Below, in pieces: positions 1 to 9,256 of a stretch of DNA of 64,000 nt (its first letter is position 1; each line of letters starts with the position of its first letter). A model generated the notes under the pieces. The model was given only the letters and a program-made list of their open reading frames with translations, was not told the origin of the DNA and searched no databases. The position numbers and the translations under genes are program-made. This DNA is from Bacillus sp. M6-12 (GTDB lineage: Bacteria; Bacillota; Bacilli; Bacillales; DSM-1321): assembly GCF_002860285.1 (NCBI RefSeq), contig NZ_PGVF01000004.1, forward strand, positions 62,001-126,000, given 5' to 3'.

Positions 1-458
1 GCCATTTCCTCAAGCGTGTAATTTTGCTTGCTTTTTAAGGTAAAGACCTTTTCGGCAATTTCCTCAGGCGGAAGATTGTCAAAGTACAGGACGGTTGAAA
101 CTAATTCCAGGAACCTTGCTGATTGCTGATTCATATCCAGCAGGCACTCATCAAGCGCTGGCATGCTTATTTCATGCAGGGATAGAAATTCCTTTCCGGA
201 TTCGGTAACAGAATAGCGGTACTGCCAATAGCCCGCCTTTTTTTCTTTGACTTCATCCAGGTATCCCATGTTACAAAGCTCTTCGATTCGAAGCGTCAGT
301 TCTTCAGAATACGGGCCATAAAAATGGAATTGAAATTTTTCCTGAAACGGAAATGAGATTTTCTTGGCAATAAAAATAATTTTCTGCAGTTTTTTCCTTC
401 CGACTATTTCCCCTGCTGAAAATATGGCATGTATAATTTTAGCATGATCCTTGAACAA
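1..458 (-). CDS. ywgA: YwgA family protein (3' end outside window)
   Basis: Partial protein of about 152 residues, cut by the window edge at its C-terminus. The start is TTG at 458: an in-frame TGA lies two codons before it and GAGGAG sits about 9 nt upstream. The N-terminus reads LFKDHAKIIHAIFSAGE, followed by GRKKLQKIIFIAKK and the conserved block FHFYGPYSEEL, which I associate with the B. subtilis YwgA family. It lies directly downstream of ywfO, as ywgA does in B. subtilis, with about 170 nt between them. Molecular function is unknown to me; the fold looks winged-helix-like in its mid part (LRIEELCNMGYL), which is inference. Assignment rests on motif recall plus synteny. Confidence 0.8.
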   Translation of the reverse strand, partial: MFKDHAKIIHAIFSAGEIVGRKKLQKIIFIAKKISFPFQEKFQFHFYGPYSEELTLRIEELCNMGYLDEVKEKKAGYWQYRYSVTESGKEFLSLHEISMPALDECLLDMNQQSARFLELVSTVLYFDNLPPEEIAEKVFTLKSKQNYTLEEM

Positions 459-628
459 GGCATGTCACTCCTCAACCTATAATAAAATCCAGGCACCAGC
501 TTAATGGACATTGGTTCACATCTGCCGCATTCATTTGGCTGACTGCTTTCGCCAGACAGCAGTATTTGCTGACACAGCTGCTTTTTTCGGCAAAAAAACG
601 GAATCATCAATATGTAATGGACCTTGGC

Positions 629-1933
629 CTATTCCAGCTCCAGCAGCTTTCTAATTTGTTTCTTGATATTCTTTTTTGAAGAATCATCCCAAAGTAGGTC
701 TTCCGGAAAGTATAATTTATGGTCTGTTCTTCTTTTTCCGGAAATAGCATCAACAATTTCTGATTCTCTCGATAATTCTCTAATATCTCCATCCTTTTTT
801 AACAGGTGGATTGGCAGCCGTTCTTCCTCTTCACCCGGCCGGTAAAAATCATAAGGCAAATCTGATGATGAATCCACTACCAGATAATAATCCGGGTTAA
901 TGCCAGCTTTTTTAAAAAGCTTATTCAGCTCCATCAGCTTGTTCATCTGATCGTTGGATGGGTGGAATTCTGCATATTTAAATAAGTTACGATTTACAAA
1001 CCGCCTGCATAAATCCCGGAGAATCGCATCCTCTTCTTCTTCCCAGATTTGGAAATAATAGAACATAACGGCTTCATCCAGCTTTAAATAATCGCTTAAT
1101 GACATATTTCCGGTAAGCATGGAGTAAAAGTGAACTGGTTCCTGCTTAAATGTATAGCCAGTTTCATGTAAATGCTTGGCTCGATGCAGGATTTTCGTAA
1201 GAATAACCTCCGCACTTCTTGTAACTGGATGGAAGTAGACCTGCCAATACATTTGATAGCGGCTCATAATATAGTCCTCTACCGCATGCATCCCGCTTTG
1301 CTTAATCACGGCCTGGTCCTCCCGCGGCCTCATGACTCGCAGGATTCTTTCCATATCAAAATGGCCATAGCTGACACCGGTAAAATAAGCATCCCGCTGG
1401 AGATAATCCATCCTGTCGGCATCGATTTGGCTCGAAATTAAGCTGACTACCAGCTTGTTCTTATACGTTTTGGCTATTACATCGGCTACTTTCTTCGGAA
1501 AATCCACACCAACCTGTCTCAGAACAGCATTAACTTCCGTATTCCCAACTACAATCTCCCGGGTAAAGTGCTCATGATCCAGATCAAATACTTTTTCAAA
1601 CGAATGTGAGAATGGGCCATGCCCTAAATCATGAAGCAGGGCTGCACAAAGACATAGCAGCCGCTCCCCTTCATCCCATTCCGGCCGTCCTTTAAAGACA
1701 TCGTCAATAATGCGGCGAACGATCTCATAGACACCAAGCGAGTGGTTAAGGCGGCTATGCTCGGCGCCGTGAAAGGTTAAATAAGTAGTTCCAAGCTGTT
1801 TAATCCTTCTAAGCCGCTGAAATTCCTTTGTTCCTATCAAATCCCAAATAACCCTGTCCCTCACATGAATATACCGATGGACTGGATCTTTAAATACTTT
1901 TTCTTCTTTAAGTTTTTCAGCGGAATATTCCAT
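629..1933 (-). CDS. ywfO: HD-domain phosphohydrolase YwfO
   Basis: 434-residue metal-dependent phosphohydrolase of the HD superfamily. The histidine-aspartate signature is clear: HSRLNHSLGVYE near residue 60, HDLGHGPFSHSFE near residue 102 and SSQIDADRMDYLQRDAYF near residue 170, the order seen in YwfO and dGTPase-like relatives. These residues bind the metal ions that attack nucleotide phosphates; YwfO homologues are described as acting on (d)NTPs, but the substrate here is inferred. The ATG has GAGGG about 8 nt upstream. It is transcribed toward ywgA, matching B. subtilis order. A tandem copy of the dispersed repeat occupies the region just upstream of its start. Confidence 0.93.
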   Translation of the reverse strand: MEYSAEKLKEEKVFKDPVHRYIHVRDRVIWDLIGTKEFQRLRRIKQLGTTYLTFHGAEHSRLNHSLGVYEIVRRIIDDVFKGRPEWDEGERLLCLCAALLHDLGHGPFSHSFEKVFDLDHEHFTREIVVGNTEVNAVLRQVGVDFPKKVADVIAKTYKNKLVVSLISSQIDADRMDYLQRDAYFTGVSYGHFDMERILRVMRPREDQAVIKQSGMHAVEDYIMSRYQMYWQVYFHPVTRSAEVILTKILHRAKHLHETGYTFKQEPVHFYSMLTGNMSLSDYLKLDEAVMFYYFQIWEEEEDAILRDLCRRFVNRNLFKYAEFHPSNDQMNKLMELNKLFKKAGINPDYYLVVDSSSDLPYDFYRPGEEEERLPIHLLKKDGDIRELSRESEIVDAISGKRRTDHKLYFPEDLLWDDSSKKNIKKQIRKLLELE

Positions 1934-1968
1934 GGACTACCCTCATTTTCATTAAGGCTTTCTTAGCG

Positions 1969-2392
1969 GATAAGAACGTATAACTTTTTTAGCAAGTACA
2001 GATGTCTAGCTCCAGCGCCCAGCCCCGACGCACAGGATGTGCTAGTGCCGGCGGCGCCACAGGACGTGGCGTTTTTAGTCGGCCTCGAGTGTTGTAACCA
2101 AGTTCAGTTACAACCTTGGTCATAAGCCAATCACCTCGGAAGGCAAAAAGCGCCTTCTGTCAGTGCTTGTCTTATGCTTAGGCCCACAGGATGTGGGTCA
2201 GAACGGCGTTGCCCCAGGACGGGGCGAACTTAGCCGTTCATCCTTAGAAGGGATGTGCTGGCGTCGACGTTTGGCACAGGACAAGGAACGCTTCGGCAGC
2301 GATTCATCGCACGAAACAAAGCGACAGCTTTGTGAGGACGTGCCAGACTTTCGTCGACGTTCCTTTTGCCAGGGCGCTTCCGCTTTTCTAAT
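1969..2392 (-). repeat. Dispersed modular repeat, copy A1
   Basis: Long copy (about 425 nt) of the family found also near 2.4, 5.7, 20.8, 21.7, 31.0, 60.3 and 63.8 kb. Read on the minus strand it starts GAAAAGCGGAAGCGCCCTGG and ends in GGGCGCTGGAGCTAGACATC followed by an AAGTTATAC box. Internal modules include GTTGTAAC...GTTACAAC (about 2091-2114), a CATAAGC...GCTTGTCTTATG hairpin (about 2121-2177) and CAAAGC/GCTTTG arms. The end segments GCGCCC and GGGCGC can pair. Open frames inside it are not credible genes. It lies between the DUF1450 gene and ywfO. Confidence 0.85.
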
Positions 2393-2517
2393 TGTCTAGC
2401 TCCAGCGCCCAGCCCCTCGAGGTCATAAGCCAATCACCTCGGAAGGCAAAAAGCGCCTTCTGTCAGTGCTTGTCTTATGCTTGTCGGGGCTGACCAGGGC
2501 GCTTCCGCTTTTCTAAT
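2393..2517 (-). repeat. Dispersed modular repeat, copy A2 (short, tandem to A1)
   Basis: Minimal copy of about 125 nt placed head-to-tail after A1. It keeps both ends (GAAAAGCGGAAGCGCCCTGG and GGGCTGGGCGCTGGAGCTAG on the minus strand) and only one internal module, the CATAAGC...CTTATG hairpin at about 2422-2479, which is almost identical to that in A1. It shows what the smallest unit of the family looks like. Confidence 0.85.
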
Positions 2518-2723
2518 AGACTAGTATGCTTCCATTATAGCTTGATTAGCTGTTCCTTCGATAGGTTTGCCGCTAATTTTTTAACAGAGAACTCTATGGT
2601 AATTCTCTAAGTATTATTAAATATTTTTACCCTTATTTCTCAATTGAAAACAGTGCAATTGTTTCCGGGGAAAAGAAAAAATCACCCATCAAATATCTTC
2701 AAGGTGACTTATTGACCTGTGTC

Positions 2724-2945
2724 CTATTTAACCTTTTTCTCAACCTTTTCTATCAGCTCATCCTCTGTTGGAGCTGAAACCGGCCGGTTATTCACAAATG
2801 CAAACGACTTTTTTCTGCCGGGACCGCAATAGGACTGGCAGGCAATTTCAATACTCGCATCCGGATCAAGCTTTTCCAGTCTTGGAACAAGAGTTTTTAT
2901 ATTGGTAGCCTGGCAATCGTCGCATACTCTAAATTCATTTGGCAT
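2724..2945 (-). CDS. DUF1450 family small protein
   Basis: 73-residue protein with the spaced cysteines typical of DUF1450 (YuzB-like) proteins: CDDC near residue 8 and CQSYCG near residue 36, then [20 protein letters not shown] at the end. The cysteine arrangement recalls small thioredoxin-fold or iron-sulphur proteins, but no biochemical role is known to me. The ATG at 2945 has AAGGATGGT upstream. It stands alone on the minus strand. The tandem dispersed repeat A1/A2 lies about 200 nt downstream of its stop. Confidence 0.85.
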   Translation of the reverse strand: MPNEFRVCDDCQATNIKTLVPRLEKLDPDASIEIACQSYCGPGRKKSFAFVNNRPVSAPTEDELIEKVEKKVK

Positions 2946-3545
2946 ACTCAGGTCACCATCCTTCCTGTTTCATTTATTTAGATTAGCGTAAGTACTCATT
3001 AAATTTTTATCTGCTTCAGGAGAAAGGGATATCAATTTGCCCAAGTCTATCCTTACAAAAAAATCCTTTTAATTCATACGATGTATCGTTAGAAAATTAT
3101 CTTTGTGAGCCTTTGAGCCTAAGGGGTATTTTACAGTGTCTGCCTCCCAATTTCAAGGCAGTTCACGTGAATCAGGGCTGTTTTCGAATTTATTTTGTTA
3201 TTATTCGTATCCAAGCCCCCCCCTTTATTTATATGGACTTCGCGGCTTCTTTTTGTAAGCAGCAGTGACTTAAACAACCTAGTAATTACTCCCAAAAAGG
3301 CTTTAAAAGCAAATTAGTGAAACGATTTGGAAAAAAAACTATTATCCTTCTAAGTTTTTTGAATAAAACTTTACTATTTTGTACAAAATGATGACTAGAA
3401 GAAGCATGACATTATTCTTCATGCTTAATAAACCAACTAGCAAGCATCATTCAGCAACAGTCCGCCGCCATCAAGCGGCCCTCGTTTGAAAACTGCTGGA
3501 TTTGCTGTTTGATGGTTAATAATCAATAGAAAGGGAGTAGGCAGG
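2946..3545. other. 600-nt intergenic region, no gene seen
   Basis: This AT-rich stretch separates the divergent DUF1450 gene and rsfA. I see no ORF with a ribosome binding site, no tRNA or rRNA and no convincing terminator. An 8-C run near 3218 and CACGTG near 3167 are the only compositional marks. The rsfA promoter should lie in the last 150 nt (in B. subtilis it is forespore-specific), but I could not place one with confidence. Confidence 0.5.
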
Positions 3546-4289
3546 ATGAAAGTTAGACAAGATGCCTGGACAGAGGAAGATGATTTGCTTTTAGCAGAAA
3601 CGGTACTGCGCCACGTTCGTGAAGGAAGCACCCAGTTAAACGCATTTGAGGAGGTTGGCGATAAGCTGAACCGGACATCCGCAGCATGCGGATTCAGGTG
3701 GAACGCAGTGGTACGCCATAGCTATGATAAAGCTCTTGCACTAGCAAAAAAACAGCGCAAGCAGCGCCAGCGCATATTAGGGAAAGATCAGGGAGGAAAG
3801 AAAAAATTGCTATACTCCCCACCTGTTCCCACCATTCAGGATATAGGAATTTCACAGCCTATTGAAGAAGATTTAGAAACTATCAGTTATTCAGTATCAG
3901 TACCTGAGCAGGAAAATCAAATAGAGCTCGGTGAACTTATAGAATTCGAACAGGTTAAACAGCCCGTATATCGGGAAGAAAGCCTAACTATTGATGCAGT
4001 CATTGCCTTTTTACAATCGCTAAACGGCAGCACCCTTCATTCCGAGGTTTTAAAGTCAGAGAACGAAAGATTAAGGCTTGAAATCAAGGATTTAAAGCAG
4101 CAAAATCACGAACTAGAAAAGAAAGTTTCGCACCTTGAACAAAATTCAGTTATGATTCAGGAAGATTATGAAACATTAATGAAAATCATGAATCGGGCCA
4201 GAAAGCTTGTACTGCTGGATGAGGATGATCGCCCTGCGACAAAATTTAAAATGGACCGAAACGGCAATTTAGAGAAATTAGCTGAATAA
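3546..4289 (+). CDS. rsfA: Prespore-specific regulator RsfA
   Basis: 247-residue RsfA family regulator. The N-terminus (KVRQDAWTEEDDLLLAETVL...GFRWNAVVRHSYD, residues 2-60) is a Myb/SANT-like DNA-binding fold characteristic of RsfA. A basic linker (KKQRKQRQR) follows, and residues about 170-215 form a coiled coil (ENERLRLEIKDLKQQNHELE), probably for dimerisation. In B. subtilis RsfA (YwfN) fine-tunes SigmaF-dependent transcription in the forespore and sits beside ywfO and ywfL, as here. GGGAGTAGGCAGG precedes the ATG. A hairpin terminator follows the gene. Confidence 0.93.
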   Translation: MKVRQDAWTEEDDLLLAETVLRHVREGSTQLNAFEEVGDKLNRTSAACGFRWNAVVRHSYDKALALAKKQRKQRQRILGKDQGGKKKLLYSPPVPTIQDIGISQPIEEDLETISYSVSVPEQENQIELGELIEFEQVKQPVYREESLTIDAVIAFLQSLNGSTLHSEVLKSENERLRLEIKDLKQQNHELEKKVSHLEQNSVMIQEDYETLMKIMNRARKLVLLDEDDRPATKFKMDRNGNLEKLAE

Positions 4290-4382
4290 CATAGAATTGT
4301 GCCAGCGGAGACGGAGAGATGGCAACAGCTCTTAATCTTATAGTGAGGCTTTGTGAAAAAACACGACTCGATTAGCACTTAA

Positions 4383-4435
4383 AAAAGGCATTCCCATGAT
4401 AATTCCAGTTGGATTATCGCTGGGATGCCTTTTTC
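4383..4435 (+). terminator. Rho-independent terminator after rsfA
   Basis: The arms AAAAGGCATTCCCA and TGGGATGCCTTTT, with ATAAT/ATTAT pairing further in, form a strong hairpin ending in a T run. The A run on the other side would also serve minus-strand transcripts arriving from the right. Confidence 0.85.
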
Positions 4436-4626
4436 TGCAGAAAGAGGCTGAGCTGAATACGAAATAACTAATTGAAACTAAAATTGAAAATCACTTAGAA
4501 ACCTCACCCACACAGCTCTTTATTATGTCAGCATATTCTAACTGCTTATTTTTATTGTTTATTGCCCAAGAAAACTTATATATTTAGCTATATTCCAAAA
4601 AATAACAGAAAGAGACGGGCTTGCTT

Positions 4627-5475
4627 CTATTCTTCCAAAGCCATAAACACTTTCTCATTCCGTTCTGCTATTCTGGCAAAATAAGCATCGTAAACAGGGA
4701 TTTCCTCTGGGGATAATGGAGATGAAAAAATTCGGCCGCTATATAGTTTTAAATTCTGCAAAAGCCGCAGCATTACATCCTCAATCCGCAGTTCTTCGTC
4801 CAGCAGTTCAGATAATGAGGCCATCACCTTAGGATTGATAGCTGGATAGGAAAATTTCGTTTCCGCATCACCCTTTGCCAGACTATAAAAGTCCCGGATC
4901 AAACCGGCTCGATCAGCCCCGCTGCCATTTACACAAAGATAAATTTGGACAGCTACTCCATTGCGGATGCGCCGCTGGGATATCCCGGCGAACTTTTTCC
5001 CCTCTATGCTTAAATCAAAACTTCCCGGGCAATAAGAACCTTCAATCTCATATGCGTCAATTCTTCTATTAAAATCCTGAAACATGACTCTGATCAGGCT
5101 CCACATTGCCTCATACCCACGGTTAATATCTATTTTCCTTTCCGTCTCCGGAAAAATAAGTGAAATATTTAAAACGCCTTCATCAAGCACCACGGCGAGA
5201 CCGCCAGAATTTCTTACGATATAGTCATAGCCTTGATCCTTTAGGAATGCCAGTCCCTTTTCCAAAAAAGGAAGCTTGGTGTCCTGAATGCCAAGCACAA
5301 CTGTTTTTGAATGTACCCAGGCTCTGGCAATGGCTGGAGACCTCCCACTGCCCGCTGAAAAACACAATGTATCATCCATTGCAAATGACTGGAGCGGATG
5401 AAACTGGGGACCAAGCGATGATTGGTCAATGATACGCCATTCTGGCTGATTCAATAAAGAAATCGAGTCGCCCAT
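4627..5475 (-). CDS. lipL: Octanoyl-[GcvH]:protein N-octanoyltransferase LipL
   Basis: 282-residue LipL-type amidotransferase of the lipoate ligase/transferase fold. In B. subtilis LipL moves octanoyl groups from GcvH to the E2 subunits of 2-oxoacid dehydrogenases before sulphur insertion. [18 protein letters not shown] (about residues 88-105) is the conserved lipoyl-binding segment. The cysteine in [12 protein letters not shown] matches the catalytic Cys, followed by [20 protein letters not shown] chose ATG at 5475 because GGAG lies 7 nt upstream; the TTG two codons earlier is too close to that site. Neighbours rsfA and pta match B. subtilis ywfL context. Confidence 0.92.
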   Translation of the reverse strand: MGDSISLLNQPEWRIIDQSSLGPQFHPLQSFAMDDTLCFSAGSGRSPAIARAWVHSKTVVLGIQDTKLPFLEKGLAFLKDQGYDYIVRNSGGLAVVLDEGVLNISLIFPETERKIDINRGYEAMWSLIRVMFQDFNRRIDAYEIEGSYCPGSFDLSIEGKKFAGISQRRIRNGVAVQIYLCVNGSGADRAGLIRDFYSLAKGDAETKFSYPAINPKVMASLSELLDEELRIEDVMLRLLQNLKLYSGRIFSSPLSPEEIPVYDAYFARIAERNEKVFMALEE

Positions 5476-5531
5476 ATGCAAGCTCCTTTAGCTGAAAAAA
5501 TAATACTCATTATATCACAATCCTTTTGAAG

Positions 5532-5571
5532 CAAAAAAAGCTGGAAAGAGAGCTGCCCGCTCTTCCCAGCT
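5532..5571 (-). terminator. Terminator upstream of lipL (minus strand)
   Basis: On the minus strand GCTGGGAAGAG and CTCTTTCCAGC pair and are followed by TTTTTTT. It would stop transcripts coming from pta and repeat B before lipL. Confidence 0.7.
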
Positions 5572-5590
5572 CGGCCAGTCTGCAGCCAGA

Positions 5591-5628
5591 CAAAAAGACA
5601 ATCTCAGGAAAGATTGCCTCTGCTTTTT
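5591..5628 (-). terminator. Hairpin downstream of pta and repeat B
   Basis: Arms GGCAATCT and AGATTGTC (one G-T pair) precede TTTTTG on the minus strand. Probably the pta transcript terminator; the plus-strand reading also ends in CTTTTT. Confidence 0.6.
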
Positions 5629-5639
5629 ATAAAGATAAG

Positions 5640-5891
5640 AAAGTATAACTTTTTAACCATTACAGATGTCTAGCTCCAGCGCCCAGCGACTTTTTCCCGC
5701 AGGAAAAAAAGCCTCAATGCACAGGACAGGAACGCTACGGAAGCGATACATTGCTCGAAACAAAGCGTCAGCTTTGGGAGGACGTGCTAGTGCAGGCGGC
5801 GCCACAGGACGAAGGTTGTAACACAAATTTATTTACAACATTGGCGGTCTTAGCCGTTCTCCCTCTAACCAGGGCGCATGCGCTTTTCTTA
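5640..5891 (-). repeat. Dispersed modular repeat, copy B, abutting pta stop
   Basis: About 250 nt in the sense orientation of pta. It starts GAAAAGCGCATGCGCCCTGG within 2 nt after the pta TAA, and ends GGGCGCTGGAGCTAGACATC then AAGTTATAC. It carries the GTTGTAAAT...GTTACAAC module (about 5815-5840), a CAAAGC/GCTTTG module and a private insert TTTTTTTCCTGCGGGAAAAA. Confidence 0.87.
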
Positions 5892-6869
5892 TTATCGCTG
5901 CAGCGCCTGTGCTGCTGTTATCAATGCGAGCTTATAAACATCTTCTGTATCGCAGCCCCTGGAAAGGTCATTCACAGGTCTGTTCAATCCTTGCAGTATT
6001 GGCCCGACCGCTTCAAAACCGCCTAAGCGCTGAGCTATTTTATAACCAATATTCCCTGCCTCCAGGCTTGGGAACACAAAAACATTCGCATCGCCTTGAA
6101 GCGGCGAATCAGGAGCTTTCTTTTGTGCCACGGAAGGAACGAATGCTGCATCGAATTGAAATTCACCGTCTACAATCAGCATGGGATCAAGCTCCTGTGC
6201 TGCCCTTACCGCTTCTGCAACCTTTTCAGTTTCCACTGACTTTGCCGATCCTTTTGTTGAGAAACTAAGCATAGCTACACGCGGTTCTATATCAAACATT
6301 CTCGCTGTTTTTGCACTTTCAATTGCAATCTCGGCCAGATCCTTGCTGTCAGGCGCAATATTGATGGCACAGTCAGCAAATACGTATCTTTCATCCTCGC
6401 GGACCATTATAAACGTTCCAGAAGTTTTGCGTACACCTTCCTTTGTTTTGATAATTTGCAGAGCCGGCCTTACTGTGTCTGCCGTTGAATGGGCAGCCCC
6501 GCTAACAAGGCCATCTGCTTTATTGGTGTAAACCAGCATGGTTCCAAAGTAATTCTCATCAAGAAGGATTTTTTTCGCTTCTTCCCCGGAAGACTTCCCT
6601 TTGCGGCGTTCTACAAAAGAAGCCGCTAATTCATCTAACATGATATAGTTTACCGGATCATAAATTTCGGCCCCGGCGACAGAAACGCCCAGGCTTTTTG
6701 CTTTGCTCTGAATTTGTTCAATATTGCCTATAAGGATAGGCGTCAGAACCTTCTCCTCTGCCAATCTTCCCGCAGCAGTAAGGATACGGTCGTCCAACCC
6801 TTCAGGAAAAACGATTTTTAAATTATGCCCGTAAACCTTATCCTTTAATGACGTAAATAAATCGGTCAA
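5892..6869 (-). CDS. pta: Phosphate acetyltransferase
   Basis: 325-residue phosphotransacetylase interconverting acetyl-CoA and acetyl phosphate, the overflow acetate route with AckA. Clear family blocks: KIVFPEGLDDRIL near the N-terminus, DENYFGTMLVYTNKADGLVS, STADTVRPALQIIKTKEGV, YVFADCAINIAPD, and VFPSLEAGNIGYKIAQRLGG near the C-terminus. I place the start at TTG 6869 (LTDLFTSLKDK): GGAGG lies 8 nt upstream and the length matches the roughly 323-residue Bacillus enzyme. An upstream in-frame extension to 6980 has no family similarity. The stop codon is directly abutted by repeat B. Confidence 0.95.
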   Translation of the reverse strand: MTDLFTSLKDKVYGHNLKIVFPEGLDDRILTAAGRLAEEKVLTPILIGNIEQIQSKAKSLGVSVAGAEIYDPVNYIMLDELAASFVERRKGKSSGEEAKKILLDENYFGTMLVYTNKADGLVSGAAHSTADTVRPALQIIKTKEGVRKTSGTFIMVREDERYVFADCAINIAPDSKDLAEIAIESAKTARMFDIEPRVAMLSFSTKGSAKSVETEKVAEAVRAAQELDPMLIVDGEFQFDAAFVPSVAQKKAPDSPLQGDANVFVFPSLEAGNIGYKIAQRLGGFEAVGPILQGLNRPVNDLSRGCDTEDVYKLALITAAQALQR

Positions 6870-7175
6870 AATGTCTTCCTCCTTTTTGATAATGTCTAGC
6901 ACCTGAGTGCTTTCGTTATTCTTAGAATACCCCTTACAAATCAATATTTCTATTGGTAGAGCCGGTGTCATCGCTTTCACTATTAAAATAATACAATTCA
7001 GAAATATACGAACCTTTAATATCGATAAACAGTCTCCGCTCTATAAAATGATTTCCTATTTTTTGGTGAATAAACCCACATTGAATAAACTTTTACAAAT
7101 TTCTGACAACCTTTTGCAATAAGACAAAAAAGTTTCAAATTCGACATGAAAACGGTTATTTTAATGGGTCCAAAA

Positions 7176-7204
7176 TTAGCACCAGAGTAAAACTATGATA
7201 TAGT
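7176..7204 (+). promoter_or_regulatory. SigmaA-like promoter of hemQ
   Basis: TTAGCA and TATAGT hexamers are separated by 17 nt, about 36 nt before the hemQ ATG, with a GGAG ribosome binding site between. Confidence 0.55.
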
Positions 7205-7239
7205 ATGGGTATACTTACTTATATAGGAGTGATTGTCTT

Positions 7240-7983
7240 ATGAGTGAAGCAGCACAAACTCTTGATGGCTGGTACTGTTTGCATGATTTCCGTACTGTAG
7301 ATTGGACAACTTGGAAAATGCTTTCAAGTGACGAACGCCAAGCTGCCATTTCTGAATATATGAATTTACTTGAGAAATGGAATGTTACACAAAGCAAAAA
7401 AGAAGGAAGCCATGCGATTTATTCAATCGTTGGCCAAAAGGCAGACTTCATGATGATGATTGTCCGCCCAACAATGGAAGAATTAAATGAAATTGAAATG
7501 GAATTCAATAAAACTAAACTTGCTGAATTCACTATCCCGGCTCATTCTTATGTTTCGGTCGTGGAGCTGAGCAATTATCTGCCTGCTGGTCAGGATCCTT
7601 ACGAGAGCCCAGAAATCCGGGCCCGACTATATCCAATCCTTCCTGCAGCAAAGCATGTTTGTTTCTATCCAATGGACAAGCGCCGCCAGGGCAATGATAA
7701 CTGGTATATGCTTCCGATGGAAGACCGCCGCAACATGATGCGTTCTCACGGAATGATCGGACGCCAGTATGCAGGAAAAGTAAAACAAATCATCACCGGT
7801 TCTGTCGGCTTTGATGATTACGAATGGGGCGTAACTTTGTTCTCTGATGACGTCCTTCAATTTAAAAAGCTCGTATATGAAATGCGTTTTGATGAAGTCA
7901 GCGCTCGCTACGGTGAATTTGGCTCATTCTTTGTAGGCAATATTCTGCCACAGGAACGTATTGGAGCATTCCTTCACGTTTAA
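7240..7983 (+). CDS. hemQ: Coproheme decarboxylase HemQ
   Basis: 247-residue chlorite dismutase-like protein (YwfI) that oxidatively decarboxylates Fe-coproporphyrin III to protoheme, the last step of the Gram-positive coproporphyrin-dependent heme pathway. Conserved features: [15 protein letters not shown] at the start, [22 protein letters not shown] with the reactive Tyr and neighbouring Arg/Lys, and [16 protein letters not shown] with the proximal heme histidine. Length is standard. It is monocistronic, with its own promoter and a terminator at the end. Placement between pta and the ywd block matches B. subtilis. Confidence 0.96.
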   Translation: MSEAAQTLDGWYCLHDFRTVDWTTWKMLSSDERQAAISEYMNLLEKWNVTQSKKEGSHAIYSIVGQKADFMMMIVRPTMEELNEIEMEFNKTKLAEFTIPAHSYVSVVELSNYLPAGQDPYESPEIRARLYPILPAAKHVCFYPMDKRRQGNDNWYMLPMEDRRNMMRSHGMIGRQYAGKVKQIITGSVGFDDYEWGVTLFSDDVLQFKKLVYEMRFDEVSARYGEFGSFFVGNILPQERIGAFLHV

Positions 7984-7997
7984 TATTAGAAATTCTA

Positions 7998-8034
7998 CAG
8001 CACCCTGTCTAAAAACGGCAGGGTGTTTTTGTTT
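7998..8034 (+). terminator. Terminator after hemQ
   Basis: CACCCTG/CAGGGTG arms with additional loop pairing are followed by TTTTTGTTT, immediately downstream of hemQ. Confidence 0.85.
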
Positions 8035-8172
8035 ATTTGACTTAAAACAGTTGTGAAATTGCCATACGTAAACCGTTTACACAGCCAAGGGAATTTTTAT
8101 TTTGATAATAGCGTATATTTCAGAACAGCTTTTTATTTGAATGCAGGGACATGCTAATTTGTAAAAACCCTG

Positions 8173-8201
8173 ACATAAATACTCTTTGCCCTCCATACAT
8201 A
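8173..8201 (+). promoter_or_regulatory. Possible SigmaE-type promoter of gerQ
   Basis: ACATAAAT and CATACATA are spaced about 13 nt apart, similar to mother-cell SigmaE elements (an ATA-rich -35 and CATACANT -10). gerQ is a mother-cell gene in B. subtilis, which makes this plausible; the match is imperfect. Confidence 0.35.
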
Positions 8202-8254
8202 TTGAACAGTGAGTATCTTTTTATTTTCTATTTCTGATCTATGGAGGGAAAAAT

Positions 8255-8833
8255 ATGAATCAAAATAATCCTAATCAGTATAATTATGGCTTTCCTTATT
8301 ATCCGTACGACAGCCCGTATGGGCGTCAGGAGGGAGAATTCGCTCAACCGGGGGGGTACCCTCCTCAAGGACAATTCCAGCAATTTGTGCCTACACCTGA
8401 TATGCAGAGCCTTCCTGGGTCTCAGGCAGCAGGTCCTCAACCCGGTCTTGGAATGCAAGTTCCTGGAGCGGGGATGCAGGCTATGGGAATGCAAGCTCCT
8501 GGAGCAGGCATGCAGGCTATGGGGATGGGAGGGCAGGCTCCAGGACAGCTTCCTGCTGAAGAGTCTTATATTGAAAATATCCTAAGATTAAACCGAGGGA
8601 AGCTTGCCACTGTTTATATGACTTTTGAAGGCAGACGTGATGGAGAAAACACCTTAACCTTTAGGGGGATTATTGAGGCCGCTGGACGTGACCATATCAT
8701 TCTCAGCGATCCGCAAACCGGCATGCGCTATTTGCTGCTTATGGTCTACCTGGATTATGTTACATTTGAAGAAGAAATTGAATACGAATATCCATACGGT
8801 GCCGGCGGTATGGCAGTTTACCCACCTAGATAA
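8255..8833 (+). CDS. gerQ: Spore coat protein GerQ
   Basis: 192-residue inner coat protein; in B. subtilis GerQ (YwdL) is cross-linked by transglutaminase Tgl and is needed for cortex lysis enzyme CwlJ to localise. The N-terminal half is low complexity, rich in Pro, Gly, Gln, Tyr and Met, with repeats of the type GAGMQAMGMQAPGAGMQAMGM (residues about 70-92). The conserved C-terminal domain (SYIENILRLNRGKLATVYMT ... GRDHIILSDPQTG) is the GerQ signature. GGAGGG precedes the ATG. It has a perfect-stem terminator and lies next to ywdK, as in B. subtilis. Confidence 0.95.
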   Translation: MNQNNPNQYNYGFPYYPYDSPYGRQEGEFAQPGGYPPQGQFQQFVPTPDMQSLPGSQAAGPQPGLGMQVPGAGMQAMGMQAPGAGMQAMGMGGQAPGQLPAEESYIENILRLNRGKLATVYMTFEGRRDGENTLTFRGIIEAAGRDHIILSDPQTGMRYLLLMVYLDYVTFEEEIEYEYPYGAGGMAVYPPR

Positions 8834-8890
8834 CGGTAACATGATTGTGCAGACTGCGGATACTGCGGACATTTTTAAAAGAACCTACAG

Positions 8891-8931
8891 CAGCGGATTT
8901 TTACAATGGTGAAAATCCGCGGCTTTTTTTA
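8891..8931 (+). terminator. Terminator after gerQ
   Basis: Perfect 9-bp arms GCGGATTTT/AAAATCCGC with a 10-nt loop, followed by GGC and seven T. Confidence 0.88.
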
Positions 8932-8935
8932 TTTC

Positions 8936-9178
8936 ATGGAAATATATGAAAAAATATTAGAGTTAGCTAAATACCTTTACGACCTTATTTTATTGTGGAG
9001 AGGAGCAATATCAGGATTGAAGAATACACATAACCAAAAGGAAGCAAATCTGCTGAATTCCCTCTTCCGTTTTATATGTGTTTCTCTAAGTATTCTTTTT
9101 TTCGTCTATTCATTAGAAATGATCTTGGATATGACTGTATCCTTTTACAACTTAGGCTATGAATTAGGCAGAAGATAA
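8936..9178 (+). CDS. Small hypothetical membrane protein
   Basis: Open frame of up to 80 residues beginning right after the gerQ terminator. The C-terminal half holds one hydrophobic segment (FRFICVSLSILFFVYSLEMI) that could span the membrane; no family is recognised. The ATG at 8936 has no ribosome binding site. A TTG at 9017 (53 residues) has AGAGGAG about 11 nt upstream and may be the real start. It could be a short-lived or spore-associated peptide, or not a gene at all. Confidence 0.35.
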   Translation: MEIYEKILELAKYLYDLILLWRGAISGLKNTHNQKEANLLNSLFRFICVSLSILFFVYSLEMILDMTVSFYNLGYELGRR

Positions 9179-9201
9179 GATTTAAACCTTATTTATCTAC
9201 A

Positions 9202-9231
9202 TAAAAAAGCAGAGCTAATAATTGCTCTGCC
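9202..9231 (-). terminator. Terminator after ywdI-ywdK (minus strand)
   Basis: Minus-strand arms GCAGAGC/GCTCTGC are followed by TTTTTTAT, just downstream of the ywdK stop. Confidence 0.8.
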
Positions 9232-9256
9232 TTATCTTATTATTTGGTATTAAAAT

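Noticed and set aside
2163..2433. ORFs of 67-78 codons on both strands near 2.2-2.4 kb
   Set aside because: They lie wholly inside repeat A1; similar open frames appear in other copies and none has a conserved protein or ribosome binding site.
1969..2520. Tandem repeat region considered as a CRISPR array or IS element
   Set aside because: No short direct repeats with unique spacers, no transposase, and no consistent target duplications visible.
3160..3176. Second parS candidate around CACGTG
   Set aside because: Four mismatches to the 16-mer consensus outside the core; chance match likely.
5909..6531. Plus-strand ORFs of 116-119 codons opposite pta
   Set aside because: Antisense to a highly conserved enzyme; no initiation signal and no protein family.
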